Origin: JBLHHI01 sp047614125
Lineage (GTDB): Bacteria; Bacteroidota; Bacteroidia; NS11-12g; UBA9320
Assembly (NCBI GenBank): GCA_047614125.1
Contig: JBLHHI010000004.1
Span: 1-55,173, forward strand
DNA: 55,173 nt
Direction: 5' to 3'
How positions within the stretch are numbered: the first letter of the stretch is position 1; each line of letters opens with the position of its first letter. Made by a program: the position numbers and the translations under genes. The notes beneath the pieces are model-generated. The model did not search any database, was not told the DNA's origin, and worked only from the letters and a program-made list of their open reading frames with translations. Positions 24,713-33,599 of the stretch are shown one piece after another.

Positions 24713-25747
24713 CTACTCCGTGGCCTTTTTAACAACGGGATAAAAAATCTTAGTTAACCATTTTGCTGGATCTGACTCCTTTCCTGGACCTGTAACATGT
24801 TCTTCAACAACGGGGCCACCAAAGTCGTAACCGTTGGCATTAAGATATTCGTGAATGGCATCATGCGCATCCCCAAGGCCTTCATTTGAACCGTAATAAT
24901 CTGTAGTTAAATATGTTCCTCCCATCTGTTTGTGATTGGTATATCCTTCTGGAGCCAAATCTCCTTTAACCGGAATTGCCACGCTCATATCTGCCTGCAT
25001 ATTTTCTTCATCCCAATTCCAGGTTACCGAAGAAGGTACTCCAGTAGTATCCAGTCCTGCTTTTACAATAGCACCTTTGAGCATGGGCAAATTTGTTTGG
25101 AAATATGGGTTCATTTCCGCCCATTTCACCATCTGTCGCTTTACAACGTAATTCATTTCGTTTCGTTGAATTTCACGCACAACATAAGAAGGCTTAGACG
25201 CCAACTCTTTGGCTTCGGCTTCGGCGATGGTTTTAAGTTGACCTAAGCCATACTCATACGCCTCACTCAGCATTCCTTTGGCGTTGAACAAAAAGGGCAT
25301 GAGGTTTCCAATAAATCCATTCTCCTGCAGATAGTCCCAAGTAACGGTAGTTTTTCCGTCTGCTTCAACGGCAGTAATGTTTGTATGACCCGTTCCTTCC
25401 ATTGGTTTGGTAAAGTTAACATCCATCGCCAAGGTGTGTTCCTCCGCATTAATGGAAGTGAAAAGCATACTTCCAGCTCCAACCTTTTCACCCGTCCAAG
25501 CCATTTTAGAAGTCATGGTGCCGGGTTTGCCTTCATAAGTAACCTTCATCAAGCTATCTGCTCTTCGCCACGGCGACCAAGCATCTTGTTTTTCGAAAGT
25601 TGCCGCGTTGGCCCAAACAATGCTCAATGGAGCATCGATGGTAACGGTTTGGGTAACTTCAGTTGTTTTTGGAAGAATGGCAGATGTGATAAGAGCAATT
25701 GTTATTAATACTAGGAGCAAAATGCCTAAGGTTTTTAACGTTTTCAT
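24713..25747 (-). CDS. Membrane-anchored SRPBCC protein with C-terminal GyrI-like domain
   Basis: 344 residues. The N-terminal hydrophobic segment LGILLLVLITIALITSAIL acts as signal or anchor. An SRPBCC (START-like) domain follows (VTIDAPLSIVWANAATFEKQDAWSPW, about 35-175). After a helical linker comes a GyrI-like effector-binding domain (about 185-335; YTNHKQMGGTYLTTDYYGSNE, AIHEYLNANGY, DPAKWLTKIFYPV). Both folds bind small hydrophobic ligands; the specific ligand is unknown. The gene is monocistronic with a roughly 200-base 5' gap. Confidence 0.88.
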   Translation of the reverse strand: MKTLKTLGILLLVLITIALITSAILPKTTEVTQTVTIDAPLSIVWANAATFEKQDAWSPWRRADSLMKVTYEGKPGTMTSKMAWTGEKVGAGSMLFTSINAEEHTLAMDVNFTKPMEGTGHTNITAVEADGKTTVTWDYLQENGFIGNLMPFLFNAKGMLSEAYEYGLGQLKTIAEAEAKELASKPSYVVREIQRNEMNYVVKRQMVKWAEMNPYFQTNLPMLKGAIVKAGLDTTGVPSSVTWNWDEENMQADMSVAIPVKGDLAPEGYTNHKQMGGTYLTTDYYGSNEGLGDAHDAIHEYLNANGYDFGGPVVEEHVTGPGKESDPAKWLTKIFYPVVKKATE

Positions 25748-25946
25748 TTTTGGATTTTAAAAATATTTTGTGCTTAATTATCCTGTGTATTCAATAACAC
25801 AGGCGACTAAATTACAAATTTTACGTGAATTTTGGAGTTTACACTTAGCGGCGATGTTCTTGAAACGAGATCCTCTTCTGAAATAACATTGCATTAATCT
25901 GATGGATGCTCAAGTCTAACTTGGTGATATTCATTATATTTGTTAC

Positions 25947-28160
25947 GTGACGACCCAAAAATCAAATCAGCTGATCCTTACCGTTCCAGCCTTCGTTTTA
26001 TTGCTCCTTTTCCCTATTCTGGCAAGTGCTCAGTATCCTCGATCTTTTGTTTCAAGCAACTATGCTGGATTGTATGGTGCGTCGTTTAATCCCGCCACCT
26101 TGGCCGACAGCCGCCATCGTTTTTCAATGATTCCACTATCGGCATATGCCGATGTCACCAATAATTTCATACGAGTAGTAACCCCATATAATCAGGTAAA
26201 AGCATTAAAAGGAAATCTCCCTGAAAGTCAGTTGGATGAAAATGGCTACCCGATGTTCAACAACTCCATGATTGATGAGCGACTCAATGGCAATAAAAAA
26301 CAGTTTTACGCCGCTACCGAAATAACCGAAATGTCGATGATGTTTGGCTTGCCTAATAAAATGGGGGTGGCTTTTGCGGCTAAAACCAGAGTATTTGCAA
26401 ATCTTAGCGGTTTGAATGAAGATTTAATGAAAATATTTTTGGAAGATTTTGACACCACTGGCCCGAATTTTGATCCACGAGAACACCAGTTGCAATACCT
26501 CAATCAGCCCAACGTATTAAATGGATTTAGCATAGGTGGGCTTGCCTATCAAGAACTGGGTTTTTCATTTGCCAACGTTCTTATTGACAACAAGTCGCAA
26601 TTTTTAAAAGGAGGGGTTACTCTTAAGTATTTGGTTGGACTTGGTGGATATAACTTTTCCATTAAAGAATTAGACTATGAGTTGATTGGATATGATTCGA
26701 TCCGGTTTAACAGCATTGATGCTGATATATCGTACATAGATGATCGATATTATACAAACAGCGATCAGCGGGTAAAAGATTATTTTGGATCGAACCGATT
26801 GGGAAGGGGCATTGCGTTGGATGTTGGTGTTGTATATGAATACCGCCCCAACTACAATACTTTTTTCTATCGTATGGATCGAAGAGAGCACGAAGATCGA
26901 ACCGCCAATAAATACTTGTATAAAGTGGGGGCTTCGATTGCAGACTTTGGCAGAATCAAATTTAACAACGCGGGAACAACTAAAACCATGCATCTTACCA
27001 GCGATGGCTCGGTTGATTGGCATAATTTTAACAGTTTCACAGAGCTGAACGGAGTGGATGGGGTAGATTCATTTTTTTACGAACTCTTTCCTAAAACGGA
27101 TTCAACTACCGCATTTTCTGCAAACTTGCCAACCAGTTTAAATCTCTTTTTTGACTATCAACTAACAACAGATTGGTTCCTAAGTGCTTCGTATATTCAA
27201 AGTTTGCGCACCAATCAAGTTAAAGGAGTTCGGAAGCAAAATGTTCTCACAACCAGTATTCGTTATGAAACTCGAAAGTTTGAAGCGGCCGCAAATTTTA
27301 TGATGGGTAAGTTTTATACGCCGCTCAACTTTGGTGGATATGTTCGTTGGGGTCCAATTTTTATTGGAGCCGATAATCTTGGAGGAGTTTTAACGCGCAA
27401 AAGAACAAACGGGATGAACGTTTGGGCCGGGGTTCAGCTTCCCATCTTACACAACACAATTCCGGATCGGGATTTTGATCAAGTAAGTGATGATAAAGAC
27501 CAATGCCCAGATTTGGCAGGAAGTGAACGAGCTAAAGGCTGTCCGGATCGTGACGGTGATCGTGAACCCGATGCATCCGATCGATGCCCCGATGTTCCAG
27601 GTGAACGTTCACTCAAAGGATGCCCCGATCCAGATGGTGACGGCCTCATCGCCGAAGATGATAAGTGTCCGGATGTATTTGGTTTAAAACAATACGATGG
27701 GTGCCCGGATACGGACGATGACGGAGTTCCTGATTATAAAGATATGTGTCCCGAGGTTGAAGGATCTATCGAATATGAAGGATGTCCGTTTGAAGTTGTA
27801 GTGGAGGTTGAAGTTGAAGTTGAGACAAAACCGATCGTAGAAGTTCCAAAACTTCCAGGCAAAGAAATAAAAACAGTGGCGGATGTTGTTGAGGTGATGA
27901 ACTTTGCAGCCTATGATTACTATCTAATACTGGGGGCCTACCAAAACAAAGAATTGGCTGACTTATTGGTGCGGCGTTTAAACAAAGAGGCTGTGGTTCT
28001 AACCTACATTTACTTCGACGAAGAAAAGCAGATTAATTATGTAACGTTTGGCAGAGCAACTTCGCGAATTCGAGCATTCGACCAACTTAAAACATTGGAT
28101 AATCCTGGAGTGAACCTGCTGATAAATGGGCATGTATGGTGGAAGAAAGTGCCCAAATAG
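25947..28160 (+). CDS. DUF5723 outer-membrane protein with thrombospondin-3 repeats and SPOR-like end
   Basis: 737 residues from a GTG; no in-frame ATG gives a signal peptide. The signal is LILTVPAFVLLLLFPILASAQ. Residues about 25-500 form a predicted outer-membrane beta-barrel of the DUF5723 type (SSNYAGLYGASFNPATLADSRHRF). Residues about 510-613 hold five calcium-binding thrombospondin type 3 repeats (DRDGDREPDASDRCPD, DPDGDGLIAEDDKCPD and similar). The tail (about 650-737, YYLILGAYQNKELADLLVRRL) looks like a SPOR peptidoglycan-binding domain. By analogy with OmpA-type proteins it may tether the outer membrane to the wall. A TATATTTG box lies only four bases before the GTG. Confidence 0.85.
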   Translation: MTTQKSNQLILTVPAFVLLLLFPILASAQYPRSFVSSNYAGLYGASFNPATLADSRHRFSMIPLSAYADVTNNFIRVVTPYNQVKALKGNLPESQLDENGYPMFNNSMIDERLNGNKKQFYAATEITEMSMMFGLPNKMGVAFAAKTRVFANLSGLNEDLMKIFLEDFDTTGPNFDPREHQLQYLNQPNVLNGFSIGGLAYQELGFSFANVLIDNKSQFLKGGVTLKYLVGLGGYNFSIKELDYELIGYDSIRFNSIDADISYIDDRYYTNSDQRVKDYFGSNRLGRGIALDVGVVYEYRPNYNTFFYRMDRREHEDRTANKYLYKVGASIADFGRIKFNNAGTTKTMHLTSDGSVDWHNFNSFTELNGVDGVDSFFYELFPKTDSTTAFSANLPTSLNLFFDYQLTTDWFLSASYIQSLRTNQVKGVRKQNVLTTSIRYETRKFEAAANFMMGKFYTPLNFGGYVRWGPIFIGADNLGGVLTRKRTNGMNVWAGVQLPILHNTIPDRDFDQVSDDKDQCPDLAGSERAKGCPDRDGDREPDASDRCPDVPGERSLKGCPDPDGDGLIAEDDKCPDVFGLKQYDGCPDTDDDGVPDYKDMCPEVEGSIEYEGCPFEVVVEVEVEVETKPIVEVPKLPGKEIKTVADVVEVMNFAAYDYYLILGAYQNKELADLLVRRLNKEAVVLTYIYFDEEKQINYVTFGRATSRIRAFDQLKTLDNPGVNLLINGHVWWKKVPK

Positions 28161-28252
28161 AGTCCAACCAACCCGCGGAAGCCACCTTTGTTACCAAAGG
28201 TTTTGTACACGGTTCCATTTGATTTAATGTAGGCACTGTAACGGTTTTTGGG

Positions 28253-28432
28253 ATGAGTGGAATGTTTCTGGCCATGATGCTTACTCAAAACGTCGTAATT
28301 GGAACGATTTCACTAATTGCCGGTATTTTTGGCTTAATCAAATATAGGATGGGTGCTAAAACCTATTTGATTAACGAAAAAGGATTGGAGGTGGAGATAA
28401 GACCGTATTATTTAAATAAGAAACGCAATTAG
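28253..28432 (+). CDS. Short membrane protein, possibly truncated by a repeat
   Basis: 59 codons from ATG 28253. A transmembrane segment (NVVIGTISLIAGIFGLIKY) is followed by AKTYLINEKGLEVEIRPYYL, which resembles a bacterial PH-like strand pattern. The TAG stop is at the point where the partial MITE-like repeat begins (28429), so the reading frame may have been cut short by it. The family is not recognised, and it could be a remnant. Confidence 0.45.
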   Translation: MSGMFLAMMLTQNVVIGTISLIAGIFGLIKYRMGAKTYLINEKGLEVEIRPYYLNKKRN

Positions 28433-28537
28433 TTTCGTTGAAAGCAGTCGGTTTATAAACATAAACCTTCCTGTTTTCGCCTCACTACTTGGCCTCTATC
28501 CAAATCTGAATTTTAAAAGATTAATCGAACTCAGGTT
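28429..28537. repeat. MITE-like element, right half only
   Basis: It matches the right half of the 49720-49982 copy: TTCGTTGAAA..., GTCGGTTTATAAACATAAAC, CTTCCTGTTTTCGCC and the right terminus ATTAATCGAACTCAGGTT. The left terminus is missing. Confidence 0.85.
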
Positions 28538-28566
28538 TCTAAGGCTATTTTTGCCGAAAATTCGCA

Positions 28567-29109
28567 ATGAAAATTTTCAAATACGCCTTACTGTTTATCC
28601 TCTTCGTTTTTGTTGGTGGTATAATAGCCTTGCTGTTTGCTCCAAGCTCACACTCGTATTCCAACACCATTCAAATTAACCAACCCCTTGCGGTGGTTTA
28701 TGGATCTTATTTAGATACCTCGCTCATGCCAATGTGGCTCACCAACGTCAAAACTGTTTCGCCACTCGATTCAAATTATGGTCAAAAAGGATCGAAGGCA
28801 GATATTATTTATGCAGAGGCGGATAAGAAGGTGGATGCACGACAAGAAGTGGTTAAAGTTGTAGAAGACTCAGCCATAAACCTCGTGCGTCATTTAAAGG
28901 ATGAATTGAGCCTGCACGTAGATGCAAGCTTCGTATCTGTAAATCCTACAACAACACAAATCAGTCTTGAAAGTAAAATCGAGTTGCATAAATGGATATT
29001 AAAAGTGGTAATGTTTAAGTCGGGAGAGCCTATGAAAAACAGAACCGACGACGAATTAAATGCGTTTAAGAAAATTCTAGAGAGCAGTTCATTTCAAGCT
29101 AAAATCTGA
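28567..29109 (+). CDS. Membrane-anchored SRPBCC family protein
   Basis: 180 residues. The N-terminal helix YALLFILFVFVGGIIALLF is followed by an SRPBCC-type domain (SYSNTIQINQPLAVVYGSYLD, MPMWLTNVKTVSP, ALNAFKKILE-like final helix). It resembles the first domain of the 24713 protein. Ligand unknown. Its stop TGA lies within the terminal repeat (TCTGAGTTCGATTCAT) of the composite element that follows, so the C-terminus may have been reset by that insertion. Confidence 0.8.
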   Translation: MKIFKYALLFILFVFVGGIIALLFAPSSHSYSNTIQINQPLAVVYGSYLDTSLMPMWLTNVKTVSPLDSNYGQKGSKADIIYAEADKKVDARQEVVKVVEDSAINLVRHLKDELSLHVDASFVSVNPTTTQISLESKIELHKWILKVVMFKSGEPMKNRTDDELNAFKKILESSSFQAKI

Positions 29110-29546
29110 GTTCGATTCATATTTTGAATTCACAAGTGAAATGCGAGCTTTTGTATTAACCTCAGTTCGATTAATATTTGCAGGTTCAGATTTTTATAAA
29201 ATCGTATAGTCAAAGCGTCCTGTTTGTAGGTTTACCGGGGTAAACCAAGAACGGATAATGAAGACTATGCAGCTTTAGTAAAAAGCAAATTTCCCATTTC
29301 CACTTGGCAACAGCAATCTACTTCATAAAAATCGTTCAAAATAGCCCGCTATTTTTCACAATTTCCATTGGCATCTCACTATTGACAAGCGTTCTGAACC
29401 GCAAGGATTAATCGAACTCAGGTTATTAGAAACCCAATGAGCTTCGCTGAAATCAGTCGGTTTATAAATATAAACCTTCCTGTTTTCGCCTTACTTCTTG
29501 GCTTCTATCCTAATCTGAATTTTAAAAGATTAATCGAAATCAGGTT
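29103..29546. repeat. MITE-like element, outer copy carrying a nested copy
   Basis: Left terminus AATCTGAGTTCGATTCAT (29103) and right terminus ATTAATCGAAATCAGGTT (end 29546). With the inner element (29158-29424) and its 3-base duplication removed, the sequence aligns with the 49720 copy (CTTTTGTATT / AGAAACCC against CTTTTGTATA / TAAAACCC). It fills the space between two convergent genes. Confidence 0.85.
29158..29424. repeat. MITE-like element nested inside another copy
   Basis: Termini AACCTCAGTTCGATTAAT and ATTAATCGAACTCAGGTT. It is flanked on both sides by ATT, a 3-base target duplication, within the outer element. The interior (about 29190-29378) is unlike the other copies. Confidence 0.85.
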
Positions 29547-29994
29547 AAAACCATCTAAGCAATCGATCGGCCGACCACGGAATTCTGGAAAGAATTATAA
29601 TCAAACCCAATCCATAGAAAATCAGGGCTTTTTTGTGCTTTTGAGTGGAATCTGCCGCCTTTTTCACCTTCGATTTACCAATGTGAAAGAGCACAATTGC
29701 AAAAATCATAGCCAGTGGGTGTTCTAACAAATACATGCGTATTTCGGGGTTCGACATTGAGCCACCAAAATCTTGCAATCCCGTTTTTATAATGGTGCTG
29801 GTAAAAAATAATACAAAGCCCAACAGCAGTTGTACATCTGCAATAATGGTGAGAAACATGCCAGCCTTGTTGTCTTGATTGCCAAATTCGGCATTTGTAA
29901 CCAGGCCTTTAACAGCTCTGATAATTGCGTATAGCGCCGCAGCCAAAACCAACCATCGAAGTAAGTTGTGAAGAATGAGGATGAAATTTTCCAT
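29545..29994 (-). CDS. Small integral membrane protein, cytochrome b-like
   Basis: 149 residues from ATG 29994. Four hydrophobic helices: ILILHNLLRWLVLAAALYAI, FLTIIADVQLLLGFVLFF, HPLAMIFAIVLFHIG and ALIFYGLGLIIILSRIPW. The HNLLRW and HPLAM His residues are suggestive of heme, and such proteins are often labelled cytochrome b in Bacteroidota; heme binding is not proven. The stop TAA falls in the terminal inverted repeat of the 29103-29546 element. Confidence 0.75.
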   Translation of the reverse strand: MENFILILHNLLRWLVLAAALYAIIRAVKGLVTNAEFGNQDNKAGMFLTIIADVQLLLGFVLFFTSTIIKTGLQDFGGSMSNPEIRMYLLEHPLAMIFAIVLFHIGKSKVKKAADSTQKHKKALIFYGLGLIIILSRIPWSADRLLRWF

Positions 29995-30112
29995 AGGAAT
30001 CAAATTTGAATCAAGCTAAGCAAAAGTAGGCAAATCAATGCAGATGAAAGATTCGAGCTACGAATCTTGTTATCAGCAGATTACGGGATATTTAACCAGA
30101 AATAATATAAAC

Positions 30113-30129
30113 TTAACAATTTGATAATG
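30113..30129 (+). promoter_or_regulatory. Pho-box-like motif before the porin gene
   Basis: TTAACAATTTGATAATG: TTAACA and ATAATG at an 11-base period. The first 15 bases are identical to 31389-31403 before the Na/Pi symporter. The pattern resembles TTAACA-N5-TTAACA PhoP boxes known from Bacillus; use here is inference. Confidence 0.5.
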
Positions 30130-30140
30130 TTAAAATAATA

Positions 30141-30168
30141 TTTGGATATAGCCGTGGTCGTAGTTTTG
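30141..30168 (+). promoter_or_regulatory. Promoter of the porin gene
   Basis: TTTG at 30141 and TAGTTTTG (TAnnTTTG) at 30161-30168, 16 bases apart, 12 bases before ATG 30181. The Pho-like motif lies directly upstream. Confidence 0.55.
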
Positions 30169-30180
30169 CAAAAAAAAACA

Positions 30181-31386
30181 ATGGTTCATTTACAAAAATT
30201 TACCAGCAAGGCATTCATGGTGCTATTCGCGTTGACTGCCTTAAATGCGAATGCGCAACTTGAATTTCCATCTCACGAAGAAGGTTTTAGCATAAGAGCA
30301 GCCGATGGGAGTGCAAAAATGAATTTTGGTTTTCGAGTTCAATCGCTTGTGACAGTTTCAACAACAGAGAGTTTCGAAAGTGTAAGCAGCAATATGTTGA
30401 TTCGCAGAGCTCGACTTAAATCAGACGGTTATTTCTTTTCTAAGAAATTTGGGTACAAGTTTGAAATGGGCATGAGTAATCGCGATATTGGAAATGGTCG
30501 AGAAGTTTCACAATCAGGTTCAGCCCCTCGTTTAATTTTGGATGCCGTTTTCAAATACAAACCAGGCAATAATTGGGAATTTTGGTTTGGACAAACCAAG
30601 TTGCCGGGCAACCGCGAACGTGTTATCTCTTCGCAATCATTGCAGTTTGTGGACCGAAGCTTGGTGAACGGAAGTTTTAATATTGATCGAGATTTTGGAG
30701 CATGGGCTATTTATAAGGCCGATCTTGGCAAATCAAATTTGGTTTTTGCAAATGCCATAACCAGAGGTGAAGGCCGTGATATTGTGGTTAACAATGCCGG
30801 AGGATTGAGTTATACAACTCGGCTTGATTTTCTGCCCATGGGTAAGTTTGCATCCAAAGGAGATTACTTCGGAAGTGATTTAGCGCGCGAACAAAAACCA
30901 AAGTTATCGATTGGCGTTGGGTACAACTATAACCAAAACGCCAGCAGAGTGGCAGGTCAGTTGGGGAGTTTTGTGGTAGATAGCTTAGGAGAATCCGTAA
31001 ACGCCAACTTGGCCACCTTGTTAATTGATATGCACTTTAAATACAATGGATGGAGTTTGATGAGCGAATGTGTTTCTAAAACTTCAAATACCAACTTCTC
31101 TAGCTATGAGGGCAACATCAATACATATTTTGGCTTAGGAAGTGGGTTTGTTATACAAACAGGCTATTTATTTAAAGAAAATTATGAGTTTGCTTGCAGA
31201 TACACCAAGCTTAGCTCAAACACCAAATTCTCATCCATTGAAGATCGAGATGAATATACGTTGGGCTTTTCTAAGTACATCTCCGGTCACAATTTAAAAT
31301 GTCAAACAGACCTAAGTTACAATAAAAGAGAGGCTTCGGATGAAGGAAGCATAAGCTATCGTTTCCAAGTAGAATTTGGTATATAA
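30181..31386 (+). CDS. Phosphate-selective porin O/P-like outer-membrane protein
   Basis: 401 residues from ATG 30181, which gives a signal peptide ending ALTALNANAQ; the TTG at 30142 lies inside the promoter. The OprO/OprP family pattern is visible: MNFGFRVQSLVTVSTTE, MLIRRARLKSDGYFFSKKFGYKFEMG, WFGQTKLPGNRERVISSQSLQFVDRS and alternating beta-barrel strands to a C-terminal aromatic residue (FQVEFGI). It would pass phosphate or polyphosphate through the outer membrane. The next gene is a Na/phosphate symporter with the same upstream motif. Confidence 0.85.
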   Translation: MVHLQKFTSKAFMVLFALTALNANAQLEFPSHEEGFSIRAADGSAKMNFGFRVQSLVTVSTTESFESVSSNMLIRRARLKSDGYFFSKKFGYKFEMGMSNRDIGNGREVSQSGSAPRLILDAVFKYKPGNNWEFWFGQTKLPGNRERVISSQSLQFVDRSLVNGSFNIDRDFGAWAIYKADLGKSNLVFANAITRGEGRDIVVNNAGGLSYTTRLDFLPMGKFASKGDYFGSDLAREQKPKLSIGVGYNYNQNASRVAGQLGSFVVDSLGESVNANLATLLIDMHFKYNGWSLMSECVSKTSNTNFSSYEGNINTYFGLGSGFVIQTGYLFKENYEFACRYTKLSSNTKFSSIEDRDEYTLGFSKYISGHNLKCQTDLSYNKREASDEGSISYRFQVEFGI

Positions 31387-31388
31387 AT

Positions 31389-31405
31389 TTAACAATTTGA
31401 TAACA
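31389..31405 (+). promoter_or_regulatory. Pho-box-like motif before the Na/Pi symporter gene
   Basis: TTAACAATTTGATAACA: TTAACA, five bases, ATAACA. It repeats the element at 30113 and lies between the porin stop and the symporter start. A weak -7 box (TATAATTG, 31440-31447) follows. Confidence 0.5.
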
Positions 31406-31462
31406 CATCAGAATAGGTGTCCAATCAAGCTTTTGACTGTATAATTGCAAAAAATAATCACC

Positions 31463-33589
31463 ATGTGTAGATTGACAAAATCGTTCTTTCTCTTTGCGCT
31501 CTTGGTTGGATTTAGTTCCAATTTGAAAGCCCAAATCAGCATCGACACGCTTACATCCATTGAAACCCCTGCATTAGAACTGGATGAAAAGGCCTTTCAT
31601 AACCTCGCCGCAAAAGGAACACCCGGTGGAGTAGAACTAAAGTGGAGCTTGGATTATAAAACATTGCCCAAGGTCAAAAACCAAATAATTCGATATAAGC
31701 GTAAGCTGGATAAGAAAAAGCCATGGAAATATTCAGAGGTAATATCATCAGATGCAACCAAACTTTCGATTGAAGGATTACGAGACAGCGATAAGTACAT
31801 TTGGTCGGTTGGATTGCGTACCGATGGGGGCAACATTTCAGAGATACTTACCGACAACGAACTCGATGAAACCAAAATGGTATGGGCCAAAGAGTCAAAA
31901 TTTGAAACCGATGAACCCTGGGGCCTTAAAAAGTTTTTAATTCTGCTTGGGTCGCTCGGATTATTCATCTTCGGCATGAAGATGATGAGCGAGGGCTTAC
32001 AGCAAAGTGCTGGGTCTAAGATGCGTCAAATCCTAGGTGGCATGACTTCCAACCGATATATAGGTGTTGTGAGCGGTTTCTTAATTACCGCCTTAGTTCA
32101 GTCTTCATCGGCAACAACTGTAATGACCGTAAGCTTTGTAAACGCAGGTTTATTAAGCTTGGTAGAATCGGCTGGAATAATGATGGGAGCTAATATTGGA
32201 ACCACCATAACGGGTTGGTTGGTTTCGTACTTTGGTTTTAAAGTAAGCATTTCTGATTACGCCTTGGTAATCATTGCAATGGCCGCTCCAATGATGTTTT
32301 TTAAAGCACCAAAGTTCAAAGGATGGTCGAGTGCATTAATTGGATTTGCCATACTATTTATGGGCCTTAACTTTTTAAAAGAATCCGTACCTTCCGTAGG
32401 TGCAGATTCGGGGTTAATACAGTTTTTTACGCAGTTTTCTGAATATGGAATTTGGGGTCGGGTGGCCTTTGTAATGCTGGGAACCCTGGTTACCATTGTA
32501 ATCCAATCTTCAAGTGCAGCAATGGCCTTAACCTTAACGCTGGTTATATCTAAGGTAATACCCTTTGAAGTGGGTGCGGCCATGATTTTAGGCGAAAACA
32601 TTGGAACAACAATTACCGCTGAACTGGCAAGTTTAGTGGGTAATGTTCACGCCAAACGTTCAGCAAGAATCCATTCCATATTTAACCTCATTGGCGTAAC
32701 CTGGATGATTTTCTTAATGCCGTTCTTCCTCAATGCTATTGCCAACTTTATGCCGGGCGATTCATTCCACGATCCAGAAGCAGCCACCTTAGCTCTTGCA
32801 GCATTTCACACGGTGTTTAATGTATCTAACGTGTTGTTGACCATTGGCTTTGTGCCTTGGTTGGTGCGTGCGGCAGAATGGACGGTGCCATCTAAAGGTG
32901 ATGATGATGAGGTGTTTAAATTGGAATACATCAGCAGCGGAATTATGCACACCCCAGAATTGGCAATCTTGGAAGCCAAGAAAGAAGTTCATAAATTCGG
33001 TAAACTCACCTTAAAAATGTCGGTTAAAACGAAGGAACTTCTCAATTCTACCGACATAAAAGAACAGCAGCGCTTAATTAAAAAGATCTCGAAATACGAG
33101 GACATAACCGATCGAATGGAAACGGAGATTGCCTCATATCTCACTAAGGTATCGGCCGATGATCTTTCGGGCGAAACTTCGAATGATCTGAGAGCAATGT
33201 TGAGCATTATCAACGACTTAGAACGCATTGGTGATATTTACTTCGAAATATCTAAAGCGATAGAACGCAAAAACGAGCAAAAACTTTGGTTCCACCAAAA
33301 GCAAAGAGACCATTTAAACCAGCTCTTTGTTATTGCGGATGAAGCCCTCGAAATTATGATTGCGAACTTGCAAAAAGAATCGGATCAAATCGATGTAAGA
33401 ACGGCAGTAAACAAGGAGCACGAGTTGAACCAGTACCGAAACAAAGTGCGCAAAGCGCACTTAAAAAGTGTTGAGCTTGGGGAATATAACATTAAAGCCG
33501 GACTTGTTTATAGCAATCTGTTTGCCTCACTTGAGCGGGTAGGCGACCATGTTATTAATGTAACCGAGGCGCTTACAGAAAAAGATTAA
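31463..33589 (+). CDS. Na/phosphate symporter with N-terminal FN3-like domain and PhoU-like tail
   Basis: 708 residues from ATG 31463 (a TTG at 31445 is possible). A Sec signal peptide (SFFLFALLVGFSSNLKAQ) is followed by a fibronectin-III-like extracellular domain (about 40-140; GGVELKWSLDY, YIWSVGLRTDGG). The NptA/PNaS membrane domain follows, with the two inverted QSSSA repeats (ALVQSSSATTVMTVSFVNAG and VIQSSSAAMALTLTLV) and two GANIGTT / GENIGTT motifs. The last 200 residues form a PhoU-like helical domain. It imports phosphate with sodium through the inner membrane. The signal-plus-FN3 front is an addition to the usual architecture. Confidence 0.9.
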   Translation: MCRLTKSFFLFALLVGFSSNLKAQISIDTLTSIETPALELDEKAFHNLAAKGTPGGVELKWSLDYKTLPKVKNQIIRYKRKLDKKKPWKYSEVISSDATKLSIEGLRDSDKYIWSVGLRTDGGNISEILTDNELDETKMVWAKESKFETDEPWGLKKFLILLGSLGLFIFGMKMMSEGLQQSAGSKMRQILGGMTSNRYIGVVSGFLITALVQSSSATTVMTVSFVNAGLLSLVESAGIMMGANIGTTITGWLVSYFGFKVSISDYALVIIAMAAPMMFFKAPKFKGWSSALIGFAILFMGLNFLKESVPSVGADSGLIQFFTQFSEYGIWGRVAFVMLGTLVTIVIQSSSAAMALTLTLVISKVIPFEVGAAMILGENIGTTITAELASLVGNVHAKRSARIHSIFNLIGVTWMIFLMPFFLNAIANFMPGDSFHDPEAATLALAAFHTVFNVSNVLLTIGFVPWLVRAAEWTVPSKGDDDEVFKLEYISSGIMHTPELAILEAKKEVHKFGKLTLKMSVKTKELLNSTDIKEQQRLIKKISKYEDITDRMETEIASYLTKVSADDLSGETSNDLRAMLSIINDLERIGDIYFEISKAIERKNEQKLWFHQKQRDHLNQLFVIADEALEIMIANLQKESDQIDVRTAVNKEHELNQYRNKVRKAHLKSVELGEYNIKAGLVYSNLFASLERVGDHVINVTEALTEKD

Positions 33590-33599
33590 CCTACATTCA

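Noticed and set aside
28037..28288. Minus-strand frame of 83 codons overlapping the end of the DUF5723 gene
   Set aside because: A stretch reads as plausible protein, but most of it overlaps a well-supported gene's 3' end and a short plus-strand frame. No signal or start site supports it.
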